A stretch of DNA of 21,593 nucleotides from Gammaproteobacteria bacterium UBA2810 (GCA_002351705.1 DEHC01000083.1:32795-54387), one strand, 5' to 3'; numbered from the stretch's first letter, positions 5,753 through 14,624 are shown. Program-made: numbers and translations. Notes: generated from the letters alone by a model not told the origin.

Positions 5753-7543
5753 ATGACGGAGAACAAACAGAACCGGCCGAGGCTTGTTCCGCTGCCTGGT
5801 GAAGAGGATTTTGAGACTCTGCGCGAACAGGGGATCTACTATGTCGACAAGACACAGTACCTGAAGCCTCTCTTCAGCGGAAGGGCCGGCAGGTTCCTGC
5901 TGCTCCGTCCGAGGCGCTTCGGCAAGACCCTGACCATGAGCACTCTCCGCTGTTTCCTTGAGATGGACTACCGGCATCCTGGCGACACATCAAGGCAGCA
6001 GGAGCTCTTCCGGGGGCTTAAGGTAATGGAGGACCGGGAGTTCTGCGAACAGCACATGGGGCGCTATCCAGTGGTCTCGCTCTCGCTCAAGGATACAGAC
6101 GGGATTAATTTCAGGAACGCGTGCTATCTGCTCGGGGACATCATCTGGCGCCTAGCCCTCCGCTTCTCCTGGCTGAAGGACAGCAGGACCCTGCGCTCTG
6201 AGGAGAAACAGGCCTTCTCCAGGCTGCTTGACAAGGATGTGCTGTGCTCGGGTACTGATGATGCCATAGATACGCTTCAGTCATCGCTTGTTACGATCTG
6301 CAGCGCGCTGTTCCAGAACTGCGGCAGGAAGCCGGTCCTGCTGATTGACGAGTACGACGTGCCCCTTCAGAAAGCCTCTATGAAAGGGTACTATGAGCCG
6401 ATGAGCGGGTTAATCGGAGCAATGCTGAGCAAGGCGCTTAAAACCAACGCTGACATCTCGAAGGGCATTCTGACCGGATGCCTCCGTGCAACCAAGGAAG
6501 GGATCTTCACCGGGCTCAACAATCTGAGCATTGACACCGTGCTTACGAGGAGAAGCAGCATCTGCACAGCAATCGGATTTACTCCGGCTGAAGTCAGGGC
6601 TATGTTTGACTACTACGGCCTCGGGCGTTTCTATGAGAAGGCCAGGGCATGGTACGACGGCTACAGCATCGGCGGGCAGGATCTTTTCTGCCCGTGGGAT
6701 GTCATGAGCTACGTGGAAGCGCTCTGCGATGATGCGGATCCGGATACACTGGATCCTGAGTCTTACTGGAACAACTCAAGCAACACTCCTGTCATCCGTG
6801 AGCACATGCCGCATCTGACCTCTGATGACGCGGAGCGCATGGAGGTGCTGCTCGCAGGAGGGAACATAGAGGCAGAAGTGGATGAGGGAATGAGCTATGG
6901 CACGCTCTCTATGAATAATCTGAGCTCCTCCCAGTTCTGGAACATCCTGCTTTATACCGGATACCTCACTCTGGCAAAAAGGGGATCCGGGCGCACGCAT
7001 GAGCTCCGCATTCCGAACGAGGAAGTCCGCAGCTGCTTCAGGTACAACATCAGCGACTATTACAAAGGCACAGATTCCGGTGAGTACGCGGCACTTGCCA
7101 GAAAGCTGATCGATCAGATACTCGCGGGGGATTCAGATAACGTTACCGAATCGCTCCAGGACCTTCTGGAAGTGTTTGTCTCGGTAAGGGACAGTGCCAC
7201 CAGGGCGCCGCATGAGAATTTCTATCAAGGTTTCCTGAGCGGCCTGTTTGCCGCAGCCGGGGATAGTATCAGGGACTACAAATCCCAGGCCGAGACCGGC
7301 TGCGGCTACGCGGATATCACTTTCAAATCCAGAAGCAAAGCCGAGGCTGTGGTGATTGAGATTAAATACACGTCAGACCAGGGGGCCGATCTGTCAGATC
7401 TGGCTGACCGTGCTGTCGCGCAGATAGAGGAGAAGAAATACGCAAAAGCGCTCTGCCGCGGGAAAACCAGAAGAGTCGTTGAATGCGGGATCGCCTTCCG
7501 CGGACGCGAATGCGAAGCAGCCTGCAAAGAGCTGATTCCATGA
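5753..7543 (+). CDS. AAA-ATPase-like / PD-(D/E)XK nuclease-domain protein (DUF1703 type)
   Basis: This 596-residue protein has the two-part layout of a large, poorly characterised family abundant in gut bacteria. The N-terminal AAA-ATPase-like domain starts LVPLPGEEDFETL. It has YYVDKTQYL, a Walker-A-like LLRPRRFGKT (residues 50-59, unusual in lacking the leading glycines) and a Walker B, VLLIDEYDVPL. The C-terminal PD-(D/E)XK fold has Asp521 (GYADITF) and Glu536-x-Lys538 (VVIEIKYT), so the catalytic set looks intact. The cellular role is unknown; nuclease or defence-related activity is an inference from the fold. A longer frame opens at TTG 5714, but GGGAG seven bases before the ATG at 5753 decides the start. 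It stands alone, convergent with the efflux operon. Confidence 0.85.
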   Translation: MTENKQNRPRLVPLPGEEDFETLREQGIYYVDKTQYLKPLFSGRAGRFLLLRPRRFGKTLTMSTLRCFLEMDYRHPGDTSRQQELFRGLKVMEDREFCEQHMGRYPVVSLSLKDTDGINFRNACYLLGDIIWRLALRFSWLKDSRTLRSEEKQAFSRLLDKDVLCSGTDDAIDTLQSSLVTICSALFQNCGRKPVLLIDEYDVPLQKASMKGYYEPMSGLIGAMLSKALKTNADISKGILTGCLRATKEGIFTGLNNLSIDTVLTRRSSICTAIGFTPAEVRAMFDYYGLGRFYEKARAWYDGYSIGGQDLFCPWDVMSYVEALCDDADPDTLDPESYWNNSSNTPVIREHMPHLTSDDAERMEVLLAGGNIEAEVDEGMSYGTLSMNNLSSSQFWNILLYTGYLTLAKRGSGRTHELRIPNEEVRSCFRYNISDYYKGTDSGEYAALARKLIDQILAGDSDNVTESLQDLLEVFVSVRDSATRAPHENFYQGFLSGLFAAAGDSIRDYKSQAETGCGYADITFKSRSKAEAVVIEIKYTSDQGADLSDLADRAVAQIEEKKYAKALCRGKTRRVVECGIAFRGRECEAACKELIP

Positions 7544-7569
7544 TTCCGGCAGCCTCGGTTCAGGGAAAG

Positions 7570-7607
7570 AAAAAAGCGCCTCCCCGTCTGTGATGGAGAG
7601 GCGCTTT
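7570..7607 (-). terminator. Terminator between convergent genes
   Basis: AAAGCGCCTC (7573-7582) pairs perfectly with GAGGCGCTTT (7598-7607). Read on the minus strand the stem is followed by six T residues, so it ends the efflux operon. On the plus strand only three T residues follow, but it can also stop the nuclease-domain gene that ends 30 bp earlier. Confidence 0.88.
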
Positions 7608-7640
7608 CAGTTGCGGCCTGCCGGCCTTATGTCAGAGGGC

Positions 7641-9098
7641 CTATTTCCCGGAGTCAGCCTTCCAGCCGCCGCCCAGGGACTTCGCGAGGTAAATGAGCGA
7701 GAGGTGGCGCCCGAGCTCGTTCTGGATGATTGCCTTCCTGAACGAGTAGGTCTGGTCCTTTGCCCTGATGATCCGGTCAAAGGTTACGGCGTCGTTGCCG
7801 AAGAGCTTCTCCGCGGACTTCGTGAGCTCCGCGGAGTTCCTCTCTCCCTCCTTCAGCTTCTTCCCCTGCTTCTCCAGGGCGCTGCACTGCGAGTAGGCGT
7901 CATCAACCTCGTAGAGCGCATTGATGAGGGTATTGTCGTAGTCCCTGAGTTCGGTCCTGAGCTCCGCCTCCTTGATCTTTATATTGGCCTCGGTCCTGCC
8001 GTTGGTGAATACCGGCACATAGAGGTCAAGGGAGAGGAGCCCGGCGCCGCCGTTCACATGATCGATGTCGCTGTCGATCTCGATGTGCCCGAGGCTTCCG
8101 AGGAAGGAGATGCCGAACCTCGGATAGAGGTCAGCCTTCGCAGCCTTCACCATGGCGGCTCTTGCGTCAATCGCGCTCTTCCTCGCAAGGAGGTCGGGGC
8201 GCATGGTGAGGAGGTCAGAGGGCATGATGCCAGCGGGAACCGCAGGTACCTTCCCCGGGAGCTCGCCTTTGATGCTCCCGTCGGTGAAGCCCTCCGGAGT
8301 CCTTCCCATGAGGACCGCGATGGCCCTCGCGTGATGGAGCATGTCGGACTTCTTCGTGGAGAGCTCCGCCTCAAGGGACTTTATCTTGTTCTTCACCTCA
8401 AGGACCTCGTAGGCGCTCGCCTGTCCCGCGGTGAAGCGTCCCTCGGTATAGCGGAGGAGATCTTTGTAGTTGGCGATTTCCTTTTCGATGAGCTTCGACT
8501 CGCTTCTCTTGCCGAGGAGCCTGAAGTAGTTGTCGGCAACCGAGGACGCGACCAGGATTTCTCCCGCATGCTTCTCGTACCCGGCGGCTTTGAGGCTTCT
8601 CTCCGCGGCCTCGGTGAGGCTCTTCTTCTTCCCCGCCATGTCGGCCTCCCAGGAGACAAGCGCCCCGACATTCGCGACGCCGAGCGCGCGCCCGTCATCG
8701 TCTATGGAGACGCCCGGGAAGCGGAGGTTGTCGATATAGGAGTTCTCGGCCTTCCCGTAGCCTCCGCCGAGCTGGCCGCCGACACCGGCTGACGCGCCCT
8801 GATCGCTCTTCCGGTAGCCGAGCTGGGCCCTCGCCTTCTCAAGCTTCTCCTCTGCGGACTTCAGCGAGTAGTTGCCCCTGAGGCTCTCCTCGATGAGGGA
8901 GGAGAGGAGCGGATCATGCCACATGGTCCAGAACCTTGCGAGCTGCCCGCGATCCGCCGCAGTGCCCGCGGGCGCGCTTTCGAACGCCTGCGGCAGCACA
9001 GTCTCCGTGTCCGTCGAGGGGGCGGCAATCTCGCAGCCTGTGAGCATGATGGCAGAGAGGACTGCGGCAGTTTTCCAAATATGTTTTTCTGAGGACAT
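7641..9098 (-). CDS. Outer-membrane efflux lipoprotein, NodT/TolC family
   Basis: This 485-residue outer-membrane channel subunit would form the exit duct of the exporter encoded by the upstream genes. The N-terminus is a lipoprotein signal with lipobox LTGC (Cys22). The mature part shows the duplicated OEP repeat: WTMWHDPLLSSLIEESLRGNYSLKSAEEKLEKARA at the first half, and LLTMRPDLLARKSAIDARAAMVKAAKADLYPRF at the second, both hallmarks of NodT-type proteins. The frame extends further upstream, but the ATG at 9098 follows AGGGG by seven bases, and only this start puts the signal peptide at the N-terminus. It begins 4 bp after the YhhJ stop, so it is the last gene of the operon. E. coli yhiI-rbbA-yhhJ lacks such a partner. 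Confidence 0.92.
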   Translation of the reverse strand: MSSEKHIWKTAAVLSAIMLTGCEIAAPSTDTETVLPQAFESAPAGTAADRGQLARFWTMWHDPLLSSLIEESLRGNYSLKSAEEKLEKARAQLGYRKSDQGASAGVGGQLGGGYGKAENSYIDNLRFPGVSIDDDGRALGVANVGALVSWEADMAGKKKSLTEAAERSLKAAGYEKHAGEILVASSVADNYFRLLGKRSESKLIEKEIANYKDLLRYTEGRFTAGQASAYEVLEVKNKIKSLEAELSTKKSDMLHHARAIAVLMGRTPEGFTDGSIKGELPGKVPAVPAGIMPSDLLTMRPDLLARKSAIDARAAMVKAAKADLYPRFGISFLGSLGHIEIDSDIDHVNGGAGLLSLDLYVPVFTNGRTEANIKIKEAELRTELRDYDNTLINALYEVDDAYSQCSALEKQGKKLKEGERNSAELTKSAEKLFGNDAVTFDRIIRAKDQTYSFRKAIIQNELGRHLSLIYLAKSLGGGWKADSGK

Positions 9099-9102
9099 TT
9101 GC

Positions 9103-10221
9103 TTACCCCTGTTTAGACAGCATCGAACGGAAACCAAGTAGGGAGAGTATGAGGAAGAACACGCTCTCACCTCCCATGACCAGGAGCTGCGGATAGACAG
9201 TGTGAATGTCAGCGCCGCGGATCAGCACATCCTGGGTGAAGGATGAGTAGTCCGTGGTGGGAGAGAAGGTCATGATTCTTCTCATCACATCCGGGATGTT
9301 ATCAACCGGAGTGAGCGCTCCCGAGAGCATGAAAAGGATTATATAGACCGGCAGGCACAGCAGGCCGAACTGCGGCATGGTCGGCGCCTCGATGGAGAGC
9401 AGTATGCCGAGCGACGCGACGCAGATAAGGTACACGAGCGAGCCGCCGATGAAGAGCCAGAACGAGCCGGCGAACGGCACTCCGAGGAATCCCCGGACCA
9501 CGAACCACATGGAGAGCCCTGCGATAGTCAGGATTACCGCGCTGTTCGCGATGATCTTCGCAAGGCAGATCTCGACAGCCGTAATCGGCATGACGAGGAG
9601 GTGCTCCATGGTGCCGCGCTCCTTCTCCCTGATTACGGCGCTGCCGGTGAGCATCAGGGTGAGGAGCGTCAGGGCCCCGACCATCTGGGTGATGCCGATA
9701 TGCCAGACGGTGTTGGAGTTCGGGTTGAAGAGCACGTTGACCTCAGTCCGGACAGGCTCCAGCCTGCTGCTCTTCGCGTCAAAGGAGAGCTCCTTCTGTA
9801 TGATGCTCGTGAGGTACGAGGTGCCGGCGGCGGCCTGCGTCATGGCGGTGGCGTCAACGATGAGCATGATGCTCGGGTTGAGCCCCCTCGCCCGGTTCTC
9901 CTCGAAGTCAGGCGGGATGTCGATGACGAAGGTGTACTCTCCGAGGTCCATGGCGGCCTGCATTTCGCTGTCCGATATGAGCTCCGGCCTCTTGAAGTAG
10001 GGCGGCACGATAGCCGCGGCGATTTTCCTCGAGATGGCTGAGCCGTCATGGTCGGTTATCGCGACCGAGGCGTTCCTGACCTCGGTCGTGATGTTCTGAG
10101 CCGCCATGACGACCGCGACGGTGCAGAGGTAGATCATGAAGATCATCATGATCACGTCGCTCATCACGCTCTTTATTTCCTTGAAGGTCAGGACCGCCAG
10201 GTTTCTGATAAATGACATCAT
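9103..10221 (-). CDS. yhhJ: ABC-2 type permease, YhhJ-like
   Basis: This 372-residue inner-membrane permease half has the YhhJ/YbhR layout. One N-terminal membrane helix (about residues 22-40) is followed by a large periplasmic domain (residues 45-170, with AITDHDGSAISRKIAAAI and PPDFEENRARGLNPSI). Five more helices follow, with the conserved REKERGTMEHLLVMPI stretch at about residue 200 that contacts the ATPase. It should pair with the permease part of the RbbA-like protein to make the transport channel. The first of two tandem ATGs is favoured, as GGAG lies eight bases upstream. It starts 2 bp after the rbbA stop. Confidence 0.9.
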   Translation of the reverse strand: MMSFIRNLAVLTFKEIKSVMSDVIMMIFMIYLCTVAVVMAAQNITTEVRNASVAITDHDGSAISRKIAAAIVPPYFKRPELISDSEMQAAMDLGEYTFVIDIPPDFEENRARGLNPSIMLIVDATAMTQAAAGTSYLTSIIQKELSFDAKSSRLEPVRTEVNVLFNPNSNTVWHIGITQMVGALTLLTLMLTGSAVIREKERGTMEHLLVMPITAVEICLAKIIANSAVILTIAGLSMWFVVRGFLGVPFAGSFWLFIGGSLVYLICVASLGILLSIEAPTMPQFGLLCLPVYIILFMLSGALTPVDNIPDVMRRIMTFSPTTDYSSFTQDVLIRGADIHTVYPQLLVMGGESVFFLILSLLGFRSMLSKQG

Positions 10222-10223
10222 GC

Positions 10224-12986
10224 CTATTTCTCCTGCTTCCTGAGGAACAGTGTGGCGAGCAGCAGGTAGCAGAGGAAGAACCCGAAAAGATAAAGGTACA
10301 TCCTGCTGAAGCTCTCGAAGCCGAGCCCCTTGGTGAACGTCCCGAGCGAGATGAGGTTGAACCAGGCGCTCGGGAACGCCATTCCCATGATCTTGCCGCC
10401 CGCGGAGAGCGTCGAGATCGGGTAGAGGAACCCGGAGAAGTTGATGGTGGGCAGAATCGTGATGACGGCAGCGCCGAGGAGGGCCGCGATCTGCGACTTC
10501 ACGAACGACGAGACGAGGAGCCCGAACGCCGTCGAGGCCATGACCGTAAGGAGCGCGCCGTACGAGAGCGCGGCGAGCGAGCCGGTTACCGGCACGCCGA
10601 GCACGGCGGCCGCGGTGATGAGCATCGTGAGGAAGCTCGCGAAGGCGAGGGCGATATAGGGAAGCTGCTTTCCGAGGAGGAACTGGAACACCGTGGCGGG
10701 GCAGGTGTAGAGGTTGGTGATTGTCCCGAGCTCCTTCTCGCGCACGACGCCGAGCGCTGTCATGATGCAGGGCAGCATCATGAGCGCCATCATGATGATT
10801 CCGGGAACCATGACGTAGACGCTCTTGAAGTTCTCGTTGTAGCTGAACCTCACCTCAAAGGGACTCTTCACCCTGAGGTCCTTTGCCGCGAGGCTCATCT
10901 CGTAGGCCGTCATGATGCCCTGGACGTAGGATTTTACGTTGTCAGCCATCGAGGGGAAGGCGCCGTCGATGAGGAAGTTCACCTGCGGGAGCTCGTTCCT
11001 CACCAGCTTCTCCCCGTAGCGCTGCGGGATGTCGATGACGAGCTTCACTCCGTCATGGCGGATCATGTCGGCGGCCGTGTTGCCCGTCGGGTTCTCGTCC
11101 CTGTAGAGGTAGGCGTTGCCCTCGAACTCTCTGATGAGCTCGCGGCTCTCCTTGGAGTTATCGTGGTCGATCACGGCAAACCCGACCGGAGTCATGTCGA
11201 ACGAGATGCCGTAGGCGACGGTGAGCTCAAGGATGAGCGCGCCCAGTATCGCGAACGAGAGCCTTATCGGATCGCGGATAAGCTCCACCGCCTCGCGGTA
11301 GGCAAAGGAGAGGATGATGCTGATATTGTAGAAGAGGCCTGGTTTGTGCTGCCTGCCGCCATTCTGAGCTGGCCGGTCCTGCTTTTCCTCAGCTGCCTTC
11401 TTTTCCGTGCTGTCCGCGGCGCCGCTCTCCGGTGAGGAGTTCCCGCCCTCGCGGGCGATTTCCTCCTCAAGGTAGCCGATGAACGCCTCCTCAAGGGTAG
11501 GCGCCTTCTTGGACTCCCGGAGCTCCTCCGGGGCGCCGACTGCAAGCACCTTGCCGCGGTGCATGAGGGAGATGCGGTCGCACCTTGCCGCCTCGTTCAT
11601 GAAGTGGGTGGTGACGAAGATGGTGACGCGCTCCTCACGGGAGAGGGTGATGAGGTAGTCCCAGAACATGTCGCGGGCCGCCGGATCGACTCCGGAGGTG
11701 GGCTCGTCCAGGATGAGGATCTGCGGGCCGTGCTGGCAGGCGGCGGCTAGCTGCAGCCTCTGCTTCACGCCCAAAGGGAGGGCCGAGGGCTTCTCGTCGG
11801 CGCAGCCGGTGAGCCCGAAGCGCTCAAGTGACTTCTGTATGATGTCCTTCCGCTGATCCTTCGGGAGGTTGTAGAGCCTCGCGTGGAGCTCGAGGTTCTC
11901 ACGGACGGTGAGCTCCTCATAGAGGGAGAACGCCTGCGACATGTAGCCGATCTTCATGCGGACGGCGAGGTCCTCTGCGTTGATTGGCTGCCCGAGGACT
12001 CTTGCGTAGCCCGACGTGGGATCAAGGAGGCCCGTCAGCATCTTCATCGTGGTTGACTTGCCGCAGCCGTTTGATCCGAGGAACCCGAATATCTCGCCCT
12101 TCCTGATGCGGAAGCTCACGTCGTTCACCGCGGTGAAGCTGCCGAACCTCTTCGTAAGGTGCTGCGCCTCGATGACCGGCTCCTCGCCCGGGACGTCCTC
12201 ATAGGGAGGTATGTGAAATCCGCCTTCCTTGCCGCGTTTTCCGGGAGGCAGCGCCTTCATGTAGGCGTCCTCAAGGTTTGAGCAGTTCTCGCGCTTTATG
12301 AACTCCCTGGTGTTCTCGTGGCAGATGATTTTTCCGTCATCCATGACGACGACGTTCTCGAAGTTCTCCGCCTCGTCGATGTAGGCGGTGGAGACCAGCA
12401 CGGTCATTCCGGGGGTCTCCTTCATCAGGGAGCGGAGGAGCTCCCAGAACTGCCTTCTTGAGAGCGGATCGACGCCGGTCGTGGGCTCGTCGAGGATGAG
12501 GAAGTCAGGGCTGTGCACCAGCGCGCAGCAGAGCGAGAGCTTCTGCTTCATTCCTCCGGAGAGCTTTCCCGCGGGGCGGTCGGCGAAGGGATCAAGCGCC
12601 GTCGCCTCGAGGAGCCTCTCTATCCTGGCCTTCCTCTCCTTTCTCGGGATGCCGAAGAGCGAGGCGTGGAAGTTGATGTTCTCCATTACGGAGAGCGTCT
12701 TGTAGAGGTTGCGGCCGAGTCCCTGCGGCATGAAGGCGACCTTGTGCGAGAGGGCGTCTCGGGTCGATCTCTTCGACATGTCGAGGCCGAAGACCTCGAC
12801 CTTCCCGCTCTGTATTATCCTGGTTCCGGCCATGAGGGACATGAGGGTTGACTTGCCGACGCCGTCGGCTCCCACAAGCCCCACGGTCGTGCCGCGCGGG
12901 ATCCTTATCGAGACATGGTCGAGGGCCCGGGTCTTCCCGAAGCTGTGGCTGACATCGGTGACCTCGACGCAGATTTCATCAGCCAT
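10224..12986 (-). CDS. rbbA: RbbA-like fused ABC transporter (two ATPase domains plus permease)
   Basis: This 920-residue protein has the E. coli RbbA (YhiH) architecture. The first ATPase domain has Walker A GADGVGKST (residues 39-47), signature LSGGM (142-146) and Walker B FLILDEP (162-168). The second, near residues 270-490, has GSNGCGKST and LILDEPTSGVD, but its signature reads LPLGVKQR instead of LSGGQ, a degeneracy also usual in this family. A low-complexity charged linker (about 510-545) leads into an ABC-2 permease with a periplasmic loop and six helices. E. coli RbbA was named for ribosome association, yet its genetic setting, here between an adaptor and a second permease, argues for export. 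The start follows AAGGA and lies 4 bp after the adaptor gene. Confidence 0.93.
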   Translation of the reverse strand: MADEICVEVTDVSHSFGKTRALDHVSIRIPRGTTVGLVGADGVGKSTLMSLMAGTRIIQSGKVEVFGLDMSKRSTRDALSHKVAFMPQGLGRNLYKTLSVMENINFHASLFGIPRKERKARIERLLEATALDPFADRPAGKLSGGMKQKLSLCCALVHSPDFLILDEPTTGVDPLSRRQFWELLRSLMKETPGMTVLVSTAYIDEAENFENVVVMDDGKIICHENTREFIKRENCSNLEDAYMKALPPGKRGKEGGFHIPPYEDVPGEEPVIEAQHLTKRFGSFTAVNDVSFRIRKGEIFGFLGSNGCGKSTTMKMLTGLLDPTSGYARVLGQPINAEDLAVRMKIGYMSQAFSLYEELTVRENLELHARLYNLPKDQRKDIIQKSLERFGLTGCADEKPSALPLGVKQRLQLAAACQHGPQILILDEPTSGVDPAARDMFWDYLITLSREERVTIFVTTHFMNEAARCDRISLMHRGKVLAVGAPEELRESKKAPTLEEAFIGYLEEEIAREGGNSSPESGAADSTEKKAAEEKQDRPAQNGGRQHKPGLFYNISIILSFAYREAVELIRDPIRLSFAILGALILELTVAYGISFDMTPVGFAVIDHDNSKESRELIREFEGNAYLYRDENPTGNTAADMIRHDGVKLVIDIPQRYGEKLVRNELPQVNFLIDGAFPSMADNVKSYVQGIMTAYEMSLAAKDLRVKSPFEVRFSYNENFKSVYVMVPGIIMMALMMLPCIMTALGVVREKELGTITNLYTCPATVFQFLLGKQLPYIALAFASFLTMLITAAAVLGVPVTGSLAALSYGALLTVMASTAFGLLVSSFVKSQIAALLGAAVITILPTINFSGFLYPISTLSAGGKIMGMAFPSAWFNLISLGTFTKGLGFESFSRMYLYLFGFFLCYLLLATLFLRKQEK

Positions 12987-12990
12987 GGCG

Positions 12991-14007
12991 TCAGTCCTTT
13001 GATACGGCCTGTGACTTTCCTGCGCTCTCCTCAGGGAGCTTTACGGCAAGGTTCCCGGGCCAGGAGGTATTCTCGGTGCGGAGATAGGCAACGGCAGGCA
13101 TGCCTCCCTTGAGGTATCTCGGATGGGCCGCGGCGGTGTCGCTTCCTACCTTGAGGATGATGCGGAAGCGGAGCTTGTCGCGCTCCTCGCGGGTCTCGAC
13201 GAACTTCGGGGTGAACTGGGCGTCATCAGCGACAAAGTCAACCTTCGCGGGGAACACTGCGTCAACTCCGTCAATCACAATCCTCGCCTCATCGCCGACC
13301 CTGACCTTTACGGCGTCCTTTGAGGGGAGGAACACGTCCATGGTGACGTCAAGCGGATCAAGGATCGCCATGACGCGGCTCCCTGAGCCGATGACGTTCC
13401 CCGGATCGGCGAGGCGGTACTCGACGTGGCCGTCAACCGGCGAGCGGACGGAGAGATCTTCGATCACGGTCTTAACCTTCTCGATTTCGGCGGAGGCACG
13501 CTCCTCGTCAGCCGCAGCGGCTGCCTCTGCCTTCCTGAGGGCGGTGATTTCCTGGCGCTTCGCCTTCACTGCGGTGTCGCGCTTCTTGAGCTCGGTTGAC
13601 GAGATGAGCTTCTCCTTCATCAGGTTCTTCGCGTCGGCGAGCTCGGTCTCGCGCAGCGACAGCTCGGTCTCGGCGGCGGCCCTCTGGGCGTGGATTCGCT
13701 CCTTTGCAGCTCCTGCTGACTTCTTCTGAGCCTCTGCGCTCTTCAGGGTTGCCATGGTGTCATTGTCCTCGAGAAGGGCGATGACATCGCCTTTCTTCAC
13801 GATGTCGCCGCGATCGGCCTTCATCTCGACGATCTTCCCGGGGTACCTGCTCTGCACGGTATAGCGCTTGAGCTCGAGGCGGCCGTTCGTAACCGCGATG
13901 CCCGGGTTCTCGTCAGCGCGGATGCTGTTCATCCTGACAAAGTAGAAGATGCCCCCGGCTGTGGCGGCAAGGAGGATGACGGTTATCAGCGGTTTAGCTA
14001 TTTTCAT
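12991..14007 (-). CDS. yhiI: HlyD-type membrane-fusion adaptor, YhiI-like
   Basis: This 338-residue periplasmic adaptor links the ABC permease to the outer-membrane channel. An N-terminal signal anchor (MKIAKPLITVILLAATAGGIFYF) comes first. Half of a lipoyl-type barrel follows (SRYPGKIVEMKADRGDIVKKGDVIALLED), then a long alpha hairpin rich in Lys, Glu and Ala (residues 80-190), then the second half (RSPVDGHVEYRLADPGNVIGSG) and a beta-barrel domain (DVTMDVFLPSKDAVKVRVGDEARI). A GTG at 14025 would add six residues but has no ribosome site; the ATG at 14007 has GAGG eight bases upstream. It is the first gene of the four-gene operon. Substrate unknown. Confidence 0.92.
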   Translation of the reverse strand: MKIAKPLITVILLAATAGGIFYFVRMNSIRADENPGIAVTNGRLELKRYTVQSRYPGKIVEMKADRGDIVKKGDVIALLEDNDTMATLKSAEAQKKSAGAAKERIHAQRAAAETELSLRETELADAKNLMKEKLISSTELKKRDTAVKAKRQEITALRKAEAAAAADEERASAEIEKVKTVIEDLSVRSPVDGHVEYRLADPGNVIGSGSRVMAILDPLDVTMDVFLPSKDAVKVRVGDEARIVIDGVDAVFPAKVDFVADDAQFTPKFVETREERDKLRFRIILKVGSDTAAAHPRYLKGGMPAVAYLRTENTSWPGNLAVKLPEESAGKSQAVSKD

Positions 14008-14085
14008 ATTTGTTGCCTCGTGCACTTCGAATCACGGCAGTCCTTGAATTTACATACGAATGTGCATGTATACAAAGCTGAATAA

Positions 14086-14129
14086 ACGCGAATCAGGAGA
14101 GCTGGAATATTTGCCATCCTGATTCGCGT
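14086..14129. promoter_or_regulatory. Inverted repeat upstream of the efflux operon
   Basis: ACGCGAATCAGGA (14086-14098) and TCCTGATTCGCGT (14117-14129) are perfect 13-bp arms around an 18-bp spacer. It lies 79 bp upstream of the adaptor start codon. On the minus strand it is followed only by TTTATT, too weak for a good terminator. It could be a two-site operator for a dimeric regulator or a stable leader RNA hairpin. A weak minus-strand promoter (TTGTAT, 17 bp, TAAATT, at 14075 down to 14047) lies between it and the gene. Confidence 0.5.
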
Positions 14130-14177
14130 GCTCTCGCCAATCTACTCCGTATATGTGATTCGTGCAATATATTTGTG

Positions 14178-14207
14178 TTTCAATCCGACGTTTCCTGCGG
14201 GACTGTT
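14178..14207 (+). repeat. Imperfect direct repeat, copy 1
   Basis: TTTCAATCCGACGTTTC, six bases, then GACTGTT. The partner at 14467 reads TTTCAATCTGACGCTTC, four bases, then GACTGTT. Fifteen of the first 17 bases and all seven of the last block match. Confidence 0.5.
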
Positions 14208-14466
14208 GCAGTATGCAAGGATTTGAGAAACGAAGTGAAGTTCTGCGTGGAACAGTCTGCACAGCGGCTCAGGCTGTGCTAGGCGTATGGCACTCTTTGC
14301 AGGACCGGAGCAGGCCGCTCAGGGAGACTGTCAGCATGCGGCGTTTCCCTCGCACCGTTTTTAAAGGTATTCCGGTGAGACCTGCGGCAAAGCCCGGGAT
14401 GGCCGGCACATATCGCATGATGATCTCATTTCCGGTAATTTTTGATAAACATGACACTTTAGTGCT

Positions 14467-14494
14467 TTTCAATCTGACGCTTCAATTGACTGTT
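14467..14494 (+). repeat. Imperfect direct repeat, copy 2
   Basis: Second copy of the element at 14178-14207. Its 3' block overlaps the -35 box TTGACT of the promoter for the downstream gene, so the element could be a regulator site or a duplicated promoter fragment. Confidence 0.5.
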
Positions 14495-14514
14495 TTAAGA
14501 AAATTTCACATACT
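14486..14514 (+). promoter_or_regulatory. Candidate promoter of the duplicated-domain gene
   Basis: TTGACT (14486-14491) and CATACT (14509-14514) are separated by 17 bp. The match is five of six and four of six to the sigma-70 consensus. The 5' untranslated leader to the ATG at 14625 would be about 105 nt. Confidence 0.45.
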
Positions 14515-14624
14515 TCATATTGTGTCCTACGGTACGTATGTTGAGTTTTGAACCTGCTGTTTCCGCCGGATTTGCCGCAGCATTGCGGGACTTTTCCGGG
14601 AAACGCGTCTGGAGTGAGGTGGCT

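Larger units (their letters stand above)
14008..14624. other. 617-bp divergent intergenic region
   Basis: No convincing gene lies here. It separates the divergently read efflux operon (left) and the duplicated-domain protein (right). It holds a long inverted repeat at 14086-14129, a 28-30-bp imperfect direct repeat at 14178 and 14467, and a plausible plus-strand promoter at 14486. Reading frames crossing it lack ribosome sites and protein-like composition. The middle, 14210-14460, is unexplained. Confidence 0.6.

Noticed and set aside
7590..8792. 400-codon plus-strand open frame
   Set aside because: It lies exactly antisense to the outer-membrane lipoprotein gene. The composition (Glu, Arg, Val, Leu rich) is what GC-rich third positions produce on the opposite strand.
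9601..10041. 146-codon plus-strand frame, and a similar one at 9377-10000
   Set aside because: Both are antisense to yhhJ with no ribosome site or recognisable domain.
10212..11435. 407-codon plus-strand open frame
   Set aside because: Antisense to the rbbA-like gene; extremely charged, repetitive sequence with no domain and no ribosome site.
14162..14551. 129-codon plus-strand frame in the divergent region
   Set aside because: GTG start without a ribosome site, cysteine-rich random-looking composition, and it runs across the likely promoter of the next gene.
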